A stretch of 64,000 bases of DNA from an uncultured Bacilli bacterium (GTDB lineage: Bacteria > Bacillota_I > Bacilli_A > RF39 > UBA660). Below, one piece after another: positions 31,861-40,687 of this stretch. Each line of letters begins with the position of its first letter. Position 1 is the first letter of the stretch. Location of the stretch: the NCBI GenBank assembly GCA_944358705.1, contig CALVRR010000004.1:1-64000 (forward strand). The letters run 5' to 3'. A program made the position numbers and the translations under genes. The notes under the pieces were generated by a model. That model was given only the letters and a program-made list of their open reading frames with translations. It did no database searches and was not told the origin of the DNA.

Positions 31861-34149
31861 CTATTGAGTAACTGCAAAATAAGCTAATTCGCTAGTATTC
31901 TGCCAGTTATATTCACTCCACATATTTGTAGATTGACTAGCTGGATCCATCATTAAAATTGTATTACCATCAACACCATCAACAGCTACCCAGTGTTGAC
32001 CAGTATTTCCTTTTACTTCAACAACAACATAATATCCTTGATTAACTAAGTTTCGAATTGTTTCCAGTTTTTGTGATTGTGATTGACCAGCAAGAGTTCT
32101 CTTGGTTTGGAAAACAAAGTTTGGTGCCGCATTACTAACCGCAGCCCAGATTAAGTTCGCTCCAGAGAATCCTCCCGTAGCATTTAACTTTTGTACAAAA
32201 GTACCAGGATTAAAATCTCCATCCACCGTAGTAGCTACACCACTTTTCGCAATTAACATAGAAACAGAAGTAGCCAAGCATCCAACACCAGCAATAGTTT
32301 TATTCGTATTACCAATGGTTATCGTACCCCAGGCAGGATCTCCTTGTTTCCAACCAGAATAAGGCCCAGTACTACCAGTACTATTACAACCATCACCAGA
32401 TCCAGTATTACATGTCATCTTATCGATATTAGAAGCTCCATAAACTTGTAATAAGATTTGCTTATAATTAAGCCCCTGTTCAGCAAGAGAAATAAACTGA
32501 TTTTGAACAGCACTCGCGTAATTTGTAGAAATAACATTTCCTTGTTCATTTACTAAAACTTCTCCCATGGTATCATTGGCTAAAGTACGCATTTTATGAT
32601 CCGCAGGCAAAGGATCTTTAAATTTAACACCATGATCAACACCACTACGAACCGTTCCGTATTGTTCCCCATCATTCATCGCCGAACATCCAAGATTAGG
32701 ATTACAGTATACTTGGTCAGCAACACAAGAAGAAAGTTGCAATATCCATTGACCATCTTCCTGCTCTAATTTTTTTCCATTTGCATTTCCCATAGACAAA
32801 GGTCGTGCCAAAGAAAAACTACGTGCCGCAACCATCTGTGCTTTAATCGCTTCATCCGGAGCAGTAGGACCAATTTCTTGATAAGCAACACCTAAAACAT
32901 ATTGCTCAAAAGGAACCAATTCTTCCCCTTCCAAAGGAGTATTCCAATCACCACTACCAAAAGATCCACCACATTCCATTAACCGAACTTTCAAATCATT
33001 AATTGTCATAGCTTGGCTGACATTACCACGTCCGGAAATATAAAAACCTTTAATTTCATAAACACAAGAACCCAAACTAGCACAATTAGAAGCCGTAGAA
33101 CCTATTAAACTAAAATAATCATCATAGTATTCAAAAACCTCATCTGCCCAGACTTCATAAGTACTAGCATTACCTCCAGACGTATACTTCGGAAAAATAG
33201 AATTAATTAAATTTTGTCGAAAGGTTTCCTCACTAAAACTATTACCAGAAAACATACTATTGGCAATCTCAGTAATAAATGCAGTTGTCATATCTTCATA
33301 AGTAAAATCCGCACCATGTTGATTTAAAATAATATAGACAGCAGAAATATAAACAGGATTAAAAGTTTTTCCTTGAGCTTGAAAACTATTTTTTATTTCT
33401 GCCACTCTATCAAAAAAAGCCTGAGCCAAGGGATCAGAAGTACTATAATCAATTCCACCAGTTTCTCCACCGGTAGCATCACTAACACCAAGAGCTTCAT
33501 CATAACTAGCAATAACTCCTCCACCCTGAGCAACTGCTATGGAAAAGAGAAAAATGAAAAACCCACCAAGAACTGCACCAAAAATAGTCATCTTAACAGC
33601 AAGTTTACCAGAAAAAATACCTTCAAAGAAACTAGGCTTCTGTGATTTATCGTCATCATCATTACCATTATCTAAAAAATTAGGTTTTGACTTTTTAGGC
33701 CCTCCAACTCCTCCACTCGAAGAATTAGAAGCACCATCAACGCCAGATTTAGCTTTCTGTATTCGTTCTGGAGAAAGACCACTCTTTGGATCAGCACTGG
33801 CAATATCAACTGCTTTATCTGCAGCATCTAATACTTTTTTATCATCCAGCTTCTTCATGGTCTTTCCAATACCAGGAATTTTATTTAATAATTGTGCACC
33901 CTTATTAAATACTTTGTCACCTAACTTAGTTTTTCCTAGCATATCCACAGCTTTACCAGCCGCTGGACTACCAAAGGCAGTAGCCGCACCTTTTGCCGTA
34001 GTTTTTAAAGCTTTTTTCGTAGAATCATTTTGTTGTGCTTTATCTCTAGCACGTTTAGCTTGATAGGAAGAGTCGTCATGACCATTACTAGAATCATCAC
34101 TTCGTTGTACACGATTACCATTTAGATTTGTACCTTTCATTATGGACAT
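31861..34149 (-). CDS. T4SS wall hydrolase: SpoIID-like domain fused to C39-like peptidase
   Basis: A 762-residue protein. Residues 1-180 are a long Lys/Asp-rich cytoplasmic part, 183-207 a membrane helix. A helical/ectodomain part follows, then a SpoIID/LytB-like domain (about 405-575; FEQYVLGVAYQEIGP with the expected catalytic Glu425, and AIKAQMVAARSFSL). The C-terminal C39-type papain-like domain spans 598-762, with Cys624 (GVGCLATS), His719 (GQHWVAVDG) and Asp735. SpoIID-type domains cut peptidoglycan glycan strands. The C39 part could cleave peptide bonds. It stands where VirB1/PrgK-type hydrolases open the wall for a Gram-positive T4SS. This domain pair is unusual. GAGGTGGTGATG precedes the ATG. 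Confidence 0.8.
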   Translation of the reverse strand: MSIMKGTNLNGNRVQRSDDSSNGHDDSSYQAKRARDKAQQNDSTKKALKTTAKGAATAFGSPAAGKAVDMLGKTKLGDKVFNKGAQLLNKIPGIGKTMKKLDDKKVLDAADKAVDIASADPKSGLSPERIQKAKSGVDGASNSSSGGVGGPKKSKPNFLDNGNDDDDKSQKPSFFEGIFSGKLAVKMTIFGAVLGGFFIFLFSIAVAQGGGVIASYDEALGVSDATGGETGGIDYSTSDPLAQAFFDRVAEIKNSFQAQGKTFNPVYISAVYIILNQHGADFTYEDMTTAFITEIANSMFSGNSFSEETFRQNLINSIFPKYTSGGNASTYEVWADEVFEYYDDYFSLIGSTASNCASLGSCVYEIKGFYISGRGNVSQAMTINDLKVRLMECGGSFGSGDWNTPLEGEELVPFEQYVLGVAYQEIGPTAPDEAIKAQMVAARSFSLARPLSMGNANGKKLEQEDGQWILQLSSCVADQVYCNPNLGCSAMNDGEQYGTVRSGVDHGVKFKDPLPADHKMRTLANDTMGEVLVNEQGNVISTNYASAVQNQFISLAEQGLNYKQILLQVYGASNIDKMTCNTGSGDGCNSTGSTGPYSGWKQGDPAWGTITIGNTNKTIAGVGCLATSVSMLIAKSGVATTVDGDFNPGTFVQKLNATGGFSGANLIWAAVSNAAPNFVFQTKRTLAGQSQSQKLETIRNLVNQGYYVVVEVKGNTGQHWVAVDGVDGNTILMMDPASQSTNMWSEYNWQNTSELAYFAVTQ

Positions 34150-34175
34150 GACACATCACCACCTCAATTTAACTT

Positions 34176-35966
34176 CTAAAAACCACCACTAGAACCAAAG
34201 GAATCTAACTCTTCCTTAGTTACCGCAATATTAATACGCATACGTCTATTACCACAGACAAATAATGCTTCACCTTGAGAATATCTCTTAATACTCTCCT
34301 TTTCACTATCATTCAAATCAATTAATAAACTTAAATCTTCAACCGCTTGCTTCTTAAGTCCCATAACCAAATAATAAGACGCATTATCAAAGATTGCTTT
34401 ACCATGCATAATAACACCAGGATCAGCAAAGTCACTTGGTTGTTGCGTAATAATAATGGTACCAGTATTATATTTACGAGCACGTCTTTGTACCTGTGCT
34501 AAGAATTCTGCACCTAAACGGTTATTAGAACCAAGTAAGACATGGGCTTCATCAACCATCAAAATTGTATCCACATTAAAATCCAAACAAAGACCCCAAG
34601 CATACTTTAATACGTTAAAGAACAAAGCATCACGAATATTAGAATCCGTATTCATCAACTCTTTGATATTAAATACCATAAAATCACTATCACGACGAAT
34701 GGTTGTATGACCGTCGAAATAAAAACGTAACTCTTTCGTAATAGGACGAATCTTTAATTCCAAACGTTCCATAACATCACGTTCTTTGGTCTGTTCCGTC
34801 ATAGACATCAAACGTCCTTTAATAGTTGCATAAACATCGGAAAACGTTGGATAATCTTTCGATGTATATTTAGAAAAATCAGTATTAAAATCAATTCCAA
34901 AACGTTTATAAGTATCTTGAGCAACATCACTAAACATGGTTAATACATCTTCTTCAATCGTTGAATCATAATAAGTTAAAAATGCTTTTAAAAACTGTAA
35001 GGTACGAGTTAATACGGTATAACCAAGTCCTTGTTTAATCTCTTCTTCATCCGCATCAATAACAATTTCTAACGGATTAATTAAACCAAATTCTCCACCC
35101 TTACCAATATCAATGGTATCTCCACCATACGTTTGTGTAATCTCACGTAATTCATCCTCTGGGTCAATAGCAACAATTTGACAACCATTACGAATATGCG
35201 TACGAAGCATAACTTTAGCAGCCGTAGATTTACCAGATCCAGAAGTACCAAGTATGATCATATTGGCATTATTACGATTATTTTCTTTACGAATTTTATA
35301 TAAAAATTGATTAAATAAGATAACACCACCAGAAAAATCTACTCCTAGTAACGTAGAAAGCCCTGGATCTTTAATACTATCAAAAATAAAAGGATACATA
35401 GCCGCAATAGTAACGGATGGTATCGGAGTACCTATTCTTTGTTCAACATCTTGAGATGGGAAAATTGGTAAAATACTCTTTAATACTTTTTCCTGCTCAA
35501 AACGTAAAGAAATAGCTTTTAACTCCATAGCGTCCAAATAGTTCTTAACATTAACTTTCTTTAATTCTAATTCCTCTTTCGTATCCGCAGTAATCATAAT
35601 GTGCATCTGAAAATCAAAGATACGAGCTTGACTACCTGCCAACATAGAAGTAAAGTATTCCAAACTTTCTGCATCCTGACGATATCTTTCACGAGTCGTT
35701 TGATCACGTTCATGTTGATATTTTTCTCTTAAATCAGCAACTTGTCTGTTCAACATCTTAGACATTGTCTGAAATGGTACAGGAATATGTTTAATAACAA
35801 CTTTAATACCAGGCATATTCGTTAAAGAAGATAAATAACCAGGAGTGATATATTTAGGAAAAGAAACCACCGTCATAATAGTAGCATAATGATCACTAAT
35901 ATAAAAATCACTAGGATTAAAACTAAGCCCCTTAGGAGCCAATTGACTTCTTATACTTGTACTCAT
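34176..35966 (-). CDS. virB4: VirB4/TraE-type ATPase
   Basis: A 596-residue VirB4-type ATPase: Walker A GTSGSGKS (240-247), a long helical insert, and Walker B TILMVDEAHVLL, then RRARKYNTGTIIITQQPSD. The first 230 residues cover only the later part of a typical VirB4 N-terminal region. The first part appears as the separate upstream 183-residue protein. It powers T4SS assembly and substrate transfer at the cytoplasmic face. The start overlaps the upstream stop as ATGA. Confidence 0.92.
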   Translation of the reverse strand: MSTSIRSQLAPKGLSFNPSDFYISDHYATIMTVVSFPKYITPGYLSSLTNMPGIKVVIKHIPVPFQTMSKMLNRQVADLREKYQHERDQTTRERYRQDAESLEYFTSMLAGSQARIFDFQMHIMITADTKEELELKKVNVKNYLDAMELKAISLRFEQEKVLKSILPIFPSQDVEQRIGTPIPSVTIAAMYPFIFDSIKDPGLSTLLGVDFSGGVILFNQFLYKIRKENNRNNANMIILGTSGSGKSTAAKVMLRTHIRNGCQIVAIDPEDELREITQTYGGDTIDIGKGGEFGLINPLEIVIDADEEEIKQGLGYTVLTRTLQFLKAFLTYYDSTIEEDVLTMFSDVAQDTYKRFGIDFNTDFSKYTSKDYPTFSDVYATIKGRLMSMTEQTKERDVMERLELKIRPITKELRFYFDGHTTIRRDSDFMVFNIKELMNTDSNIRDALFFNVLKYAWGLCLDFNVDTILMVDEAHVLLGSNNRLGAEFLAQVQRRARKYNTGTIIITQQPSDFADPGVIMHGKAIFDNASYYLVMGLKKQAVEDLSLLIDLNDSEKESIKRYSQGEALFVCGNRRMRINIAVTKEELDSFGSSGGF

Positions 35967-36514
35967 ACAGGAATCACCGTCCCAAATTCAGTAGTTTTAC
36001 CCCCATTTAAGAAATTATCTAAAATAATTCTCAAATCATCATCGGTCGTTTGTGAAGCATTAAGTCCACAACTAGCAAGACCATTAATTAACATACGAAC
36101 TTTCTTTTGAACATTATTAGGATCTTTTTCTTTAAATAAAATATAATACTCAGTATCTACAATATTATTAGTAATAAACGTATTACCCTTATCAATATCT
36201 TGCATAATAAGTTTTCTTATCGCAGGTGATTGTGCTTCATTATATAATAGTTGCAACTGCGACATATAAACAGAAATATCTACAGGTCGATCAGCAACCA
36301 CTAACCAAAATTCAAAATCTATCATATTATAAAAGTTCTTTAAACTGATAATAACATTATTTTGAGATTGATAATCTAAGATAAAAATATTACGTGGAGA
36401 AATTTTAACACCAGAGATTTTAAAATTATCCGTAGTGATAATCATACCATTTTGAATATTTTTTACAGGTAACCAGTTTTCTGTATAATTAGTTCCGACG
36501 ATTTTCTTTTTCAT
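35963..36514 (-). CDS. VirB4 N-terminal-domain-like protein (TraC-like)
   Basis: A 183-residue protein without signal or membrane segment. The pattern NGMIITTDNFKISGVKISPRNI, then a helix with NFYNMIDFEFWLVVADRPVD, resembles the first domain of VirB4 ATPases (strand-turn GVxI, then xFQixxxxR). It is encoded immediately before, and coupled to, the VirB4 core gene. This looks like a stable split VirB4, also known from Tn1549-like clusters as a separate TraC-like protein. The start lies inside the PrgI gene end (26-nt overlap), with AAAGGTTGGTG upstream. Confidence 0.6.
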   Translation of the reverse strand: MKKKIVGTNYTENWLPVKNIQNGMIITTDNFKISGVKISPRNIFILDYQSQNNVIISLKNFYNMIDFEFWLVVADRPVDISVYMSQLQLLYNEAQSPAIRKLIMQDIDKGNTFITNNIVDTEYYILFKEKDPNNVQKKVRMLINGLASCGLNASQTTDDDLRIILDNFLNGGKTTEFGTVIPV

Positions 36515-36806
36515 TCATGAAACACCAACCTTTCCAATGATAAGTCTGAGTAGAAGTAAAAAACTCATACATTTCCATAATAACATTTAAGATATTATGA
36601 TAGTAAGGTACTGGCATAACCAAAAAACCACAGATAACCGCAGGGCTTACTACCAAAATAGTAACCCAGGTATCTGTCAAAGGCATAAATGCCAATAAAA
36701 TAATCGTAACCATAACCCCTGATAAAAACAATACTAAATCAAAAGGACGAAACAACCCCAGAATTAATTGTCCTTTTTTGGTATTCGCTGGTATCAAATA
36801 ATTCAC
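36489..36806 (-). CDS. prgI: PrgI/VirB3-type T4SS membrane protein
   Basis: A 105-residue protein with two adjacent membrane helices (about 18-41 and 45-66) after a short N-terminus MNYLIPANTKKGQLILG. A polar tail containing YEFFTSTQTYHWKGW follows. This is the PrgI/TcpE (VirB3-like) layout. It anchors VirB4 to the channel. The start is GTG, with GGAAGGTGATT upstream. It lies directly after the VirB6-like gene and before the split VirB4, the usual Gram-positive order. Confidence 0.75.
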   Translation of the reverse strand: MNYLIPANTKKGQLILGLFRPFDLVLFLSGVMVTIILLAFMPLTDTWVTILVVSPAVICGFLVMPVPYYHNILNVIMEMYEFFTSTQTYHWKGWCFMNEKENRRN

Positions 36807-36832
36807 TAATAATCACCTTCCTATTCATCATC

Positions 36833-38962
36833 TCATCTAAAATAATCGTCATCCAATGAATCACCGCCAAATTCCTGATTCTTGCCGGTCCAATCATGAT
36901 AATCTTTACCATCTTCTGCCCAAGCACGACCCTCAGATCTTTCCGTATTTCTCGAATCAGTTAAATCTTGTTGATACTGGAATTCATGAGCTTGACGGTT
37001 TTCAACACGGTTATCAATACCATGCCAATTAACTGCATCTTTCGCGGCATCCGCAACTGTTCCTGCCCCATTACTTACCATATGTTTCAAATCCTCTCCA
37101 AAATAGGAAGCGGTTCTACCAGCATTTCGAACACTATCAAAGAAAGTTGCATTAGACTGCTTTGACTGTTTTGCTTTATAACCAGGTGCAGCACCCCAGC
37201 GTTTCATCTCAGCTTCCATCTTAGAATCCGCAGATTGAAGTTTACCAACTCTCTTCGTTTGATCAGATATAGCATCAATTAATTTATCTCTCTTAAGAGT
37301 CTTAGTATCTCCATTTTTATCTTTATACACAAAATCGCCCTGTCCATAAGCAAGATGATTTTTCATCTTCTCTAATAGGTTTTGTTCGGCTAACATTTCA
37401 TCATGTAAATTATCATATCGATCTTGTGAAATACCTTCACTACGTAAGAATCCACGTCCACGATTTCTTTTAGCAGCTGTCATATGATCATCTCCTGTAA
37501 GCATTTTAGCAGCCAAGTCTGCTCCCATATTCCAATTATCACCAAGTCCAGGAAGTGGTTTTCCTTGATTATAAGCCTGTGTCTGTGCTCTTGCCGAATC
37601 TTGAGCAGCATACATGGCATTACGAAGTCCCCCACCTTGTTTTAAGGCACCAGCCGCAGCTAAGAAACCACCCAATCCAAAGTTAGTCATGCTACTACCT
37701 TTAATTCCAAGAACATCTTTAATAAATTTAGGTGCCATCTTAGCAAAGAAGAATAAACCAATCCAAATAAAGATAACAGAAATAATTCCTACAATACCAG
37801 AAGCTTCATTCATAATGATACCGTTTGCAATCATATCTTGAATTAAGAAAATAACAAAATATACAATAGCAAGTCTTAAAAACAAATCTAAATAAGTAGA
37901 AGTCAAAGCTTTTACCCAGGAAGAAAACATTCCTCCATCCTTAGACGATTTCGGTTCAATATAACTAATAACCGGAATTGGTGCAAGTAATCTTAAAATA
38001 GAAAGTTTAATAGATCGAATAGCAATATCTACCGTAAACAAAGCTAATAAAACTAAAAATACAACACCAATAACTAAAGATAAAATCCAGTTAAAAGCAA
38101 ATACATAACGAGATTTTCCACCAATACTAAAGATTGGAATAATATTACTAGCTAAATTCGCAGCATTCTGAAAAATATTACCACTAATATTACAATCTGC
38201 ATGAATAATAGCACTACTCATCAAAGTTTCAGGAGCAATATCTAACTGACTATAAGTATCTATAGCCGTACTCGCATCCGAACTGATATCATGTCCACAA
38301 TACCAATTATCCTGATTCGTCTCATCACTATCTACCCTAGATTCTTCTGGAAGTAAATTAATTCTTAAAAAAGACTTTAAAATCGTAGAAGTAAAAATAC
38401 GAGCTGATTTCTGCAATTTCTGATTTTGTATGTCCGCCTGCGTCATACCAGCAGTAGACCCTGAATTTGAATTATCGACGGCTTGATCCGTCATTTCAGT
38501 TCCCAGGATTAATCGTCCCAGAGTATTATTCGATAAAATACGATCTTGTAAAGAATACAAAGTACCAAATAATAAACCATTATTATTAATATATTTTTCA
38601 AAGGAATTTGCATCTTGTACATTAGGAATATTAATAGGAACAAGAACCGTTAATAAAGCCAAAGAAATAACAACTCGGGTAATAAAATTACCAAAGCCTT
38701 CTTTCTGACTAGCAAACTGTTCTGGATTCATAATTCCTTGCAATATCGTAACAGCTAACTTAAAGATCATAAATACACCAATGATAAGTTGGATACGACT
38801 ATAAAAATTCTTAATTGTTTCATTTTCAAATAATTGAGCACTAGAAACATTAAAGAAAATCTGATACATAAGTCCCAATAAGAAGTAAATTCCACTATTA
38901 AGAACCGCACCAAGAGTTCGAAATAAATCACCAATTGTATCCGCATTTGCGTTATCTGTCAT
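36833..38962 (-). CDS. VirB6/TrbL-type polytopic T4SS channel protein
   Basis: A 709-residue protein. Roughly residues 20-430 hold six or more membrane helices (for example IYFLLGLMYQIFF, IIGVFMIFKLAVTI, FAFNWILSLVIGVVFLVLLA and GIVGIISVIFIWIGLFFF), with an outer loop of about 180 residues. Residues about 430-709 form a hydrophilic, Lys/Asp/Arg-rich helical cytoplasmic tail. This matches VirB6/TrbL channel proteins of Gram-positive conjugation systems, with an extended tail. AAGGTGGTGATG precedes the ATG. It lies between the VirB2-like protein and PrgI. Confidence 0.8.
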   Translation of the reverse strand: MTDNANADTIGDLFRTLGAVLNSGIYFLLGLMYQIFFNVSSAQLFENETIKNFYSRIQLIIGVFMIFKLAVTILQGIMNPEQFASQKEGFGNFITRVVISLALLTVLVPINIPNVQDANSFEKYINNNGLLFGTLYSLQDRILSNNTLGRLILGTEMTDQAVDNSNSGSTAGMTQADIQNQKLQKSARIFTSTILKSFLRINLLPEESRVDSDETNQDNWYCGHDISSDASTAIDTYSQLDIAPETLMSSAIIHADCNISGNIFQNAANLASNIIPIFSIGGKSRYVFAFNWILSLVIGVVFLVLLALFTVDIAIRSIKLSILRLLAPIPVISYIEPKSSKDGGMFSSWVKALTSTYLDLFLRLAIVYFVIFLIQDMIANGIIMNEASGIVGIISVIFIWIGLFFFAKMAPKFIKDVLGIKGSSMTNFGLGGFLAAAGALKQGGGLRNAMYAAQDSARAQTQAYNQGKPLPGLGDNWNMGADLAAKMLTGDDHMTAAKRNRGRGFLRSEGISQDRYDNLHDEMLAEQNLLEKMKNHLAYGQGDFVYKDKNGDTKTLKRDKLIDAISDQTKRVGKLQSADSKMEAEMKRWGAAPGYKAKQSKQSNATFFDSVRNAGRTASYFGEDLKHMVSNGAGTVADAAKDAVNWHGIDNRVENRQAHEFQYQQDLTDSRNTERSEGRAWAEDGKDYHDWTGKNQEFGGDSLDDDYFR

Positions 38963-38978
38963 AAAGCATCACCACCTT

Positions 38979-40190
38979 TTATTTTAAACCACATATAGCA
39001 TCTGTTGTAATTCCAAACGTATCAAGTAAAACACTAACAAGTGTAGGTATTAAAAATAATGCAATAGCTAAAACTAAACGAATTGCTAATTTTTTTTCTG
39101 CCTTTTTCATACTTTCATCATCACTAGTAATAATAGCTTTTGCAAAATCTAAACTACTAAGAATAACTACTAAAATAGGTCCTAATATTTTAATATAATT
39201 TAAAAGTTGTTGCAATAACCAAGCAACAGATTCTTCATCTTCCGTACTACCTAAAATAGAATTACATTCTGCATCTTGATTATAAGAATTTAAATCTTCT
39301 CTTAAATCATCAATAGTAACAGAACCTGGTTGATAATTATCATTAGAAGAACTTGAATCACTATCTGGATCTCCAAAAGATCCATTATAATAACTAGAAC
39401 CAAAAGCTTGTCCATCTTCAGTACTAAGCTCATCATTCGTACAATAACCAGCAGAAGTAGATAATTCATAAGAATAACCATCCTCTGTTTTGCTAACGCA
39501 ACGATAAATACTAGTAGGACAACTAGTCTTAGAAGAACCATAAATAGTATCTAATAAAGAATCATTCACAGAGATAGAAAACTTCTCTCCATTCACACTT
39601 CCCGTAATAGAATCCGTTACAGGTACATAAACTTCTCCCCCAATTGACCACTCTTTAGTACCATCAGAATAAAGTCTGAAATAAGGAAAAACATAACTCT
39701 TACGATTATAAAATCCCATACTAGAACCAACACAAGTAGAAGAAACCTTCTTAGATTTTATCCCCTGATTCTTTGCCCATTTTGATAATTTAGGAGTACT
39801 AGAAGTAATATTATAACAACGTCCAGAACAAGAATCACGATACACGGGATTAGAATAAACCGTAACACCCAAATCATTTTCTTGTACATAAATAGAAGGA
39901 CAAGTAATAGTAGAATTATTAATTTTAGCAATATTATAATAAGTATCTGAAAATTTATCACTATGATACCAAGCACGACCATCATTAGAAAATAAACTTC
40001 CATCACCAAAAGGAAGCCCTACACTTCCATCTGAAAAAATCTGATAATTTAATTCTATTTTCTTACCATTTTCATTTGTAAATTGATAATCACAACTAAC
40101 AACCTCTTTAGCTAAAGCATTCGTATTATATGGAATACAAAACAAAAAACCAAAGATAAAAATAAACAAAGAAATTTGCAACTTTCTCAC
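38979..40190 (-). CDS. Secreted protein with C-terminal VirB2-like membrane hairpin
   Basis: A 403-residue protein: signal peptide (IFIFGFLFCIPYNTNALA), a beta-rich cysteine-containing ectodomain (about 25-320), and a C-terminal two-helix segment GPILVVILSSLDFAKAIITS and RLVLAIALFLIPTLVSVLL. That hairpin aligns closely with the VirB2-like protein encoded just upstream (IPILLIVFGTIDLGKAVISS, TTLVSLLMSL). The start is GTG at 40190 with GGAG 8 nt upstream. The longer frame would begin in the upstream terminator. It starts the second T4SS unit from its own promoter. Possible roles are a pilus-tip or adaptor subunit made by fusing a pilin hairpin to an adhesive domain. Confidence 0.7.
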   Translation of the reverse strand: MRKLQISLFIFIFGFLFCIPYNTNALAKEVVSCDYQFTNENGKKIELNYQIFSDGSVGLPFGDGSLFSNDGRAWYHSDKFSDTYYNIAKINNSTITCPSIYVQENDLGVTVYSNPVYRDSCSGRCYNITSSTPKLSKWAKNQGIKSKKVSSTCVGSSMGFYNRKSYVFPYFRLYSDGTKEWSIGGEVYVPVTDSITGSVNGEKFSISVNDSLLDTIYGSSKTSCPTSIYRCVSKTEDGYSYELSTSAGYCTNDELSTEDGQAFGSSYYNGSFGDPDSDSSSSNDNYQPGSVTIDDLREDLNSYNQDAECNSILGSTEDEESVAWLLQQLLNYIKILGPILVVILSSLDFAKAIITSDDESMKKAEKKLAIRLVLAIALFLIPTLVSVLLDTFGITTDAICGLK

Positions 40191-40224
40191 TGTCACCACT
40201 CCATATAAACATTCATACAGAATA

Positions 40225-40253
40225 AGTATAACAAAATAAAAAAAAAATAGCAA
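40225..40253 (-). promoter_or_regulatory. Promoter of the T4SS unit, inside the VirB2 terminator
   Basis: Minus strand -35 TTGCTA (40248-40253), 17-bp spacer made almost wholly of the terminator U tract, -10 TATACT (40225-40230). Confidence 0.5.
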
Positions 40254-40267
40254 TTATTTTGCTATTT
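40232..40267 (-). terminator. Terminator of the VirB2-like pilin gene
   Basis: Minus strand perfect 8-bp stem AAATAGCA/TGCTATTT, 7-nt loop, followed by a run of ten U residues counting those at the end of the stem. Confidence 0.8.
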
Positions 40268-40273
40268 AATTTA

Positions 40274-40630
40274 TTATTTAATACTATTCCAACAATTAGC
40301 CCAGCTAGTAGTATCAGCTTCACCATCACCAGCTTCAGCTCCTGTAGTAACTAGTGACATAAGTAAACTTACTAATGTAGTAATGAAGAAGATAGCTACT
40401 GCATAAATACATCTTTTAATTAAACGGCTTTGTGCTTGTTTAACTTCTTTTTCATCACTAGAAATAACAGCTTTACCTAAATCAATAGTACCAAAAACAA
40501 TTAATAAAATTGGAATACCAATTTGAACAATAGGGAATACACCTTTTTTAATAATTCTAACGATTGGTTCTAATCCCCCGCAGTTGTCATTAACATTTCC
40601 AACTACACCTATTTGAAATAAATCTAACAT
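40274..40630 (-). CDS. VirB2/TrbC-like T4SS pilin
   Basis: A 118-residue protein with two membrane helices (about 25-47 and 66-90) joined by a short polar loop (SSDEKEVKQAQSRLIKR), and a short polar C-terminus ending CWNSIK. This is the size and hairpin layout of VirB2/TrbC pilins. It is a paralogue of the C-terminal hairpin of the downstream 403-aa protein. The ATG at 40630 has AGGAG 8 nt upstream. It has its own promoter and a strong terminator, so it is a separately expressed, likely abundant subunit. Confidence 0.72.
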   Translation of the reverse strand: MLDLFQIGVVGNVNDNCGGLEPIVRIIKKGVFPIVQIGIPILLIVFGTIDLGKAVISSDEKEVKQAQSRLIKRCIYAVAIFFITTLVSLLMSLVTTGAEAGDGEADTTSWANCWNSIK

Positions 40631-40656
40631 AAACAACTCTCCTTCAACATAAATTA

Positions 40657-40685
40657 ATATTATCTTAAAAACAAAAATTTGTCAA
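40657..40685 (-). promoter_or_regulatory. Promoter of the VirB2-like pilin
   Basis: Minus strand perfect -35 TTGACA (40680-40685), 17-bp spacer, -10-like TAATAT (40657-40662). The -35 overlaps the last codons of the TadZ-like gene by a few bases. Confidence 0.5.
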
Positions 40686-40687
40686 CA

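Noticed and set aside
33539..34063. 174-aa plus-strand frame inside the SpoIID-C39 gene
   Set aside because: Antisense to a clearly coding low-complexity region; Pro/Ser/Leu-rich shadow without start signals.
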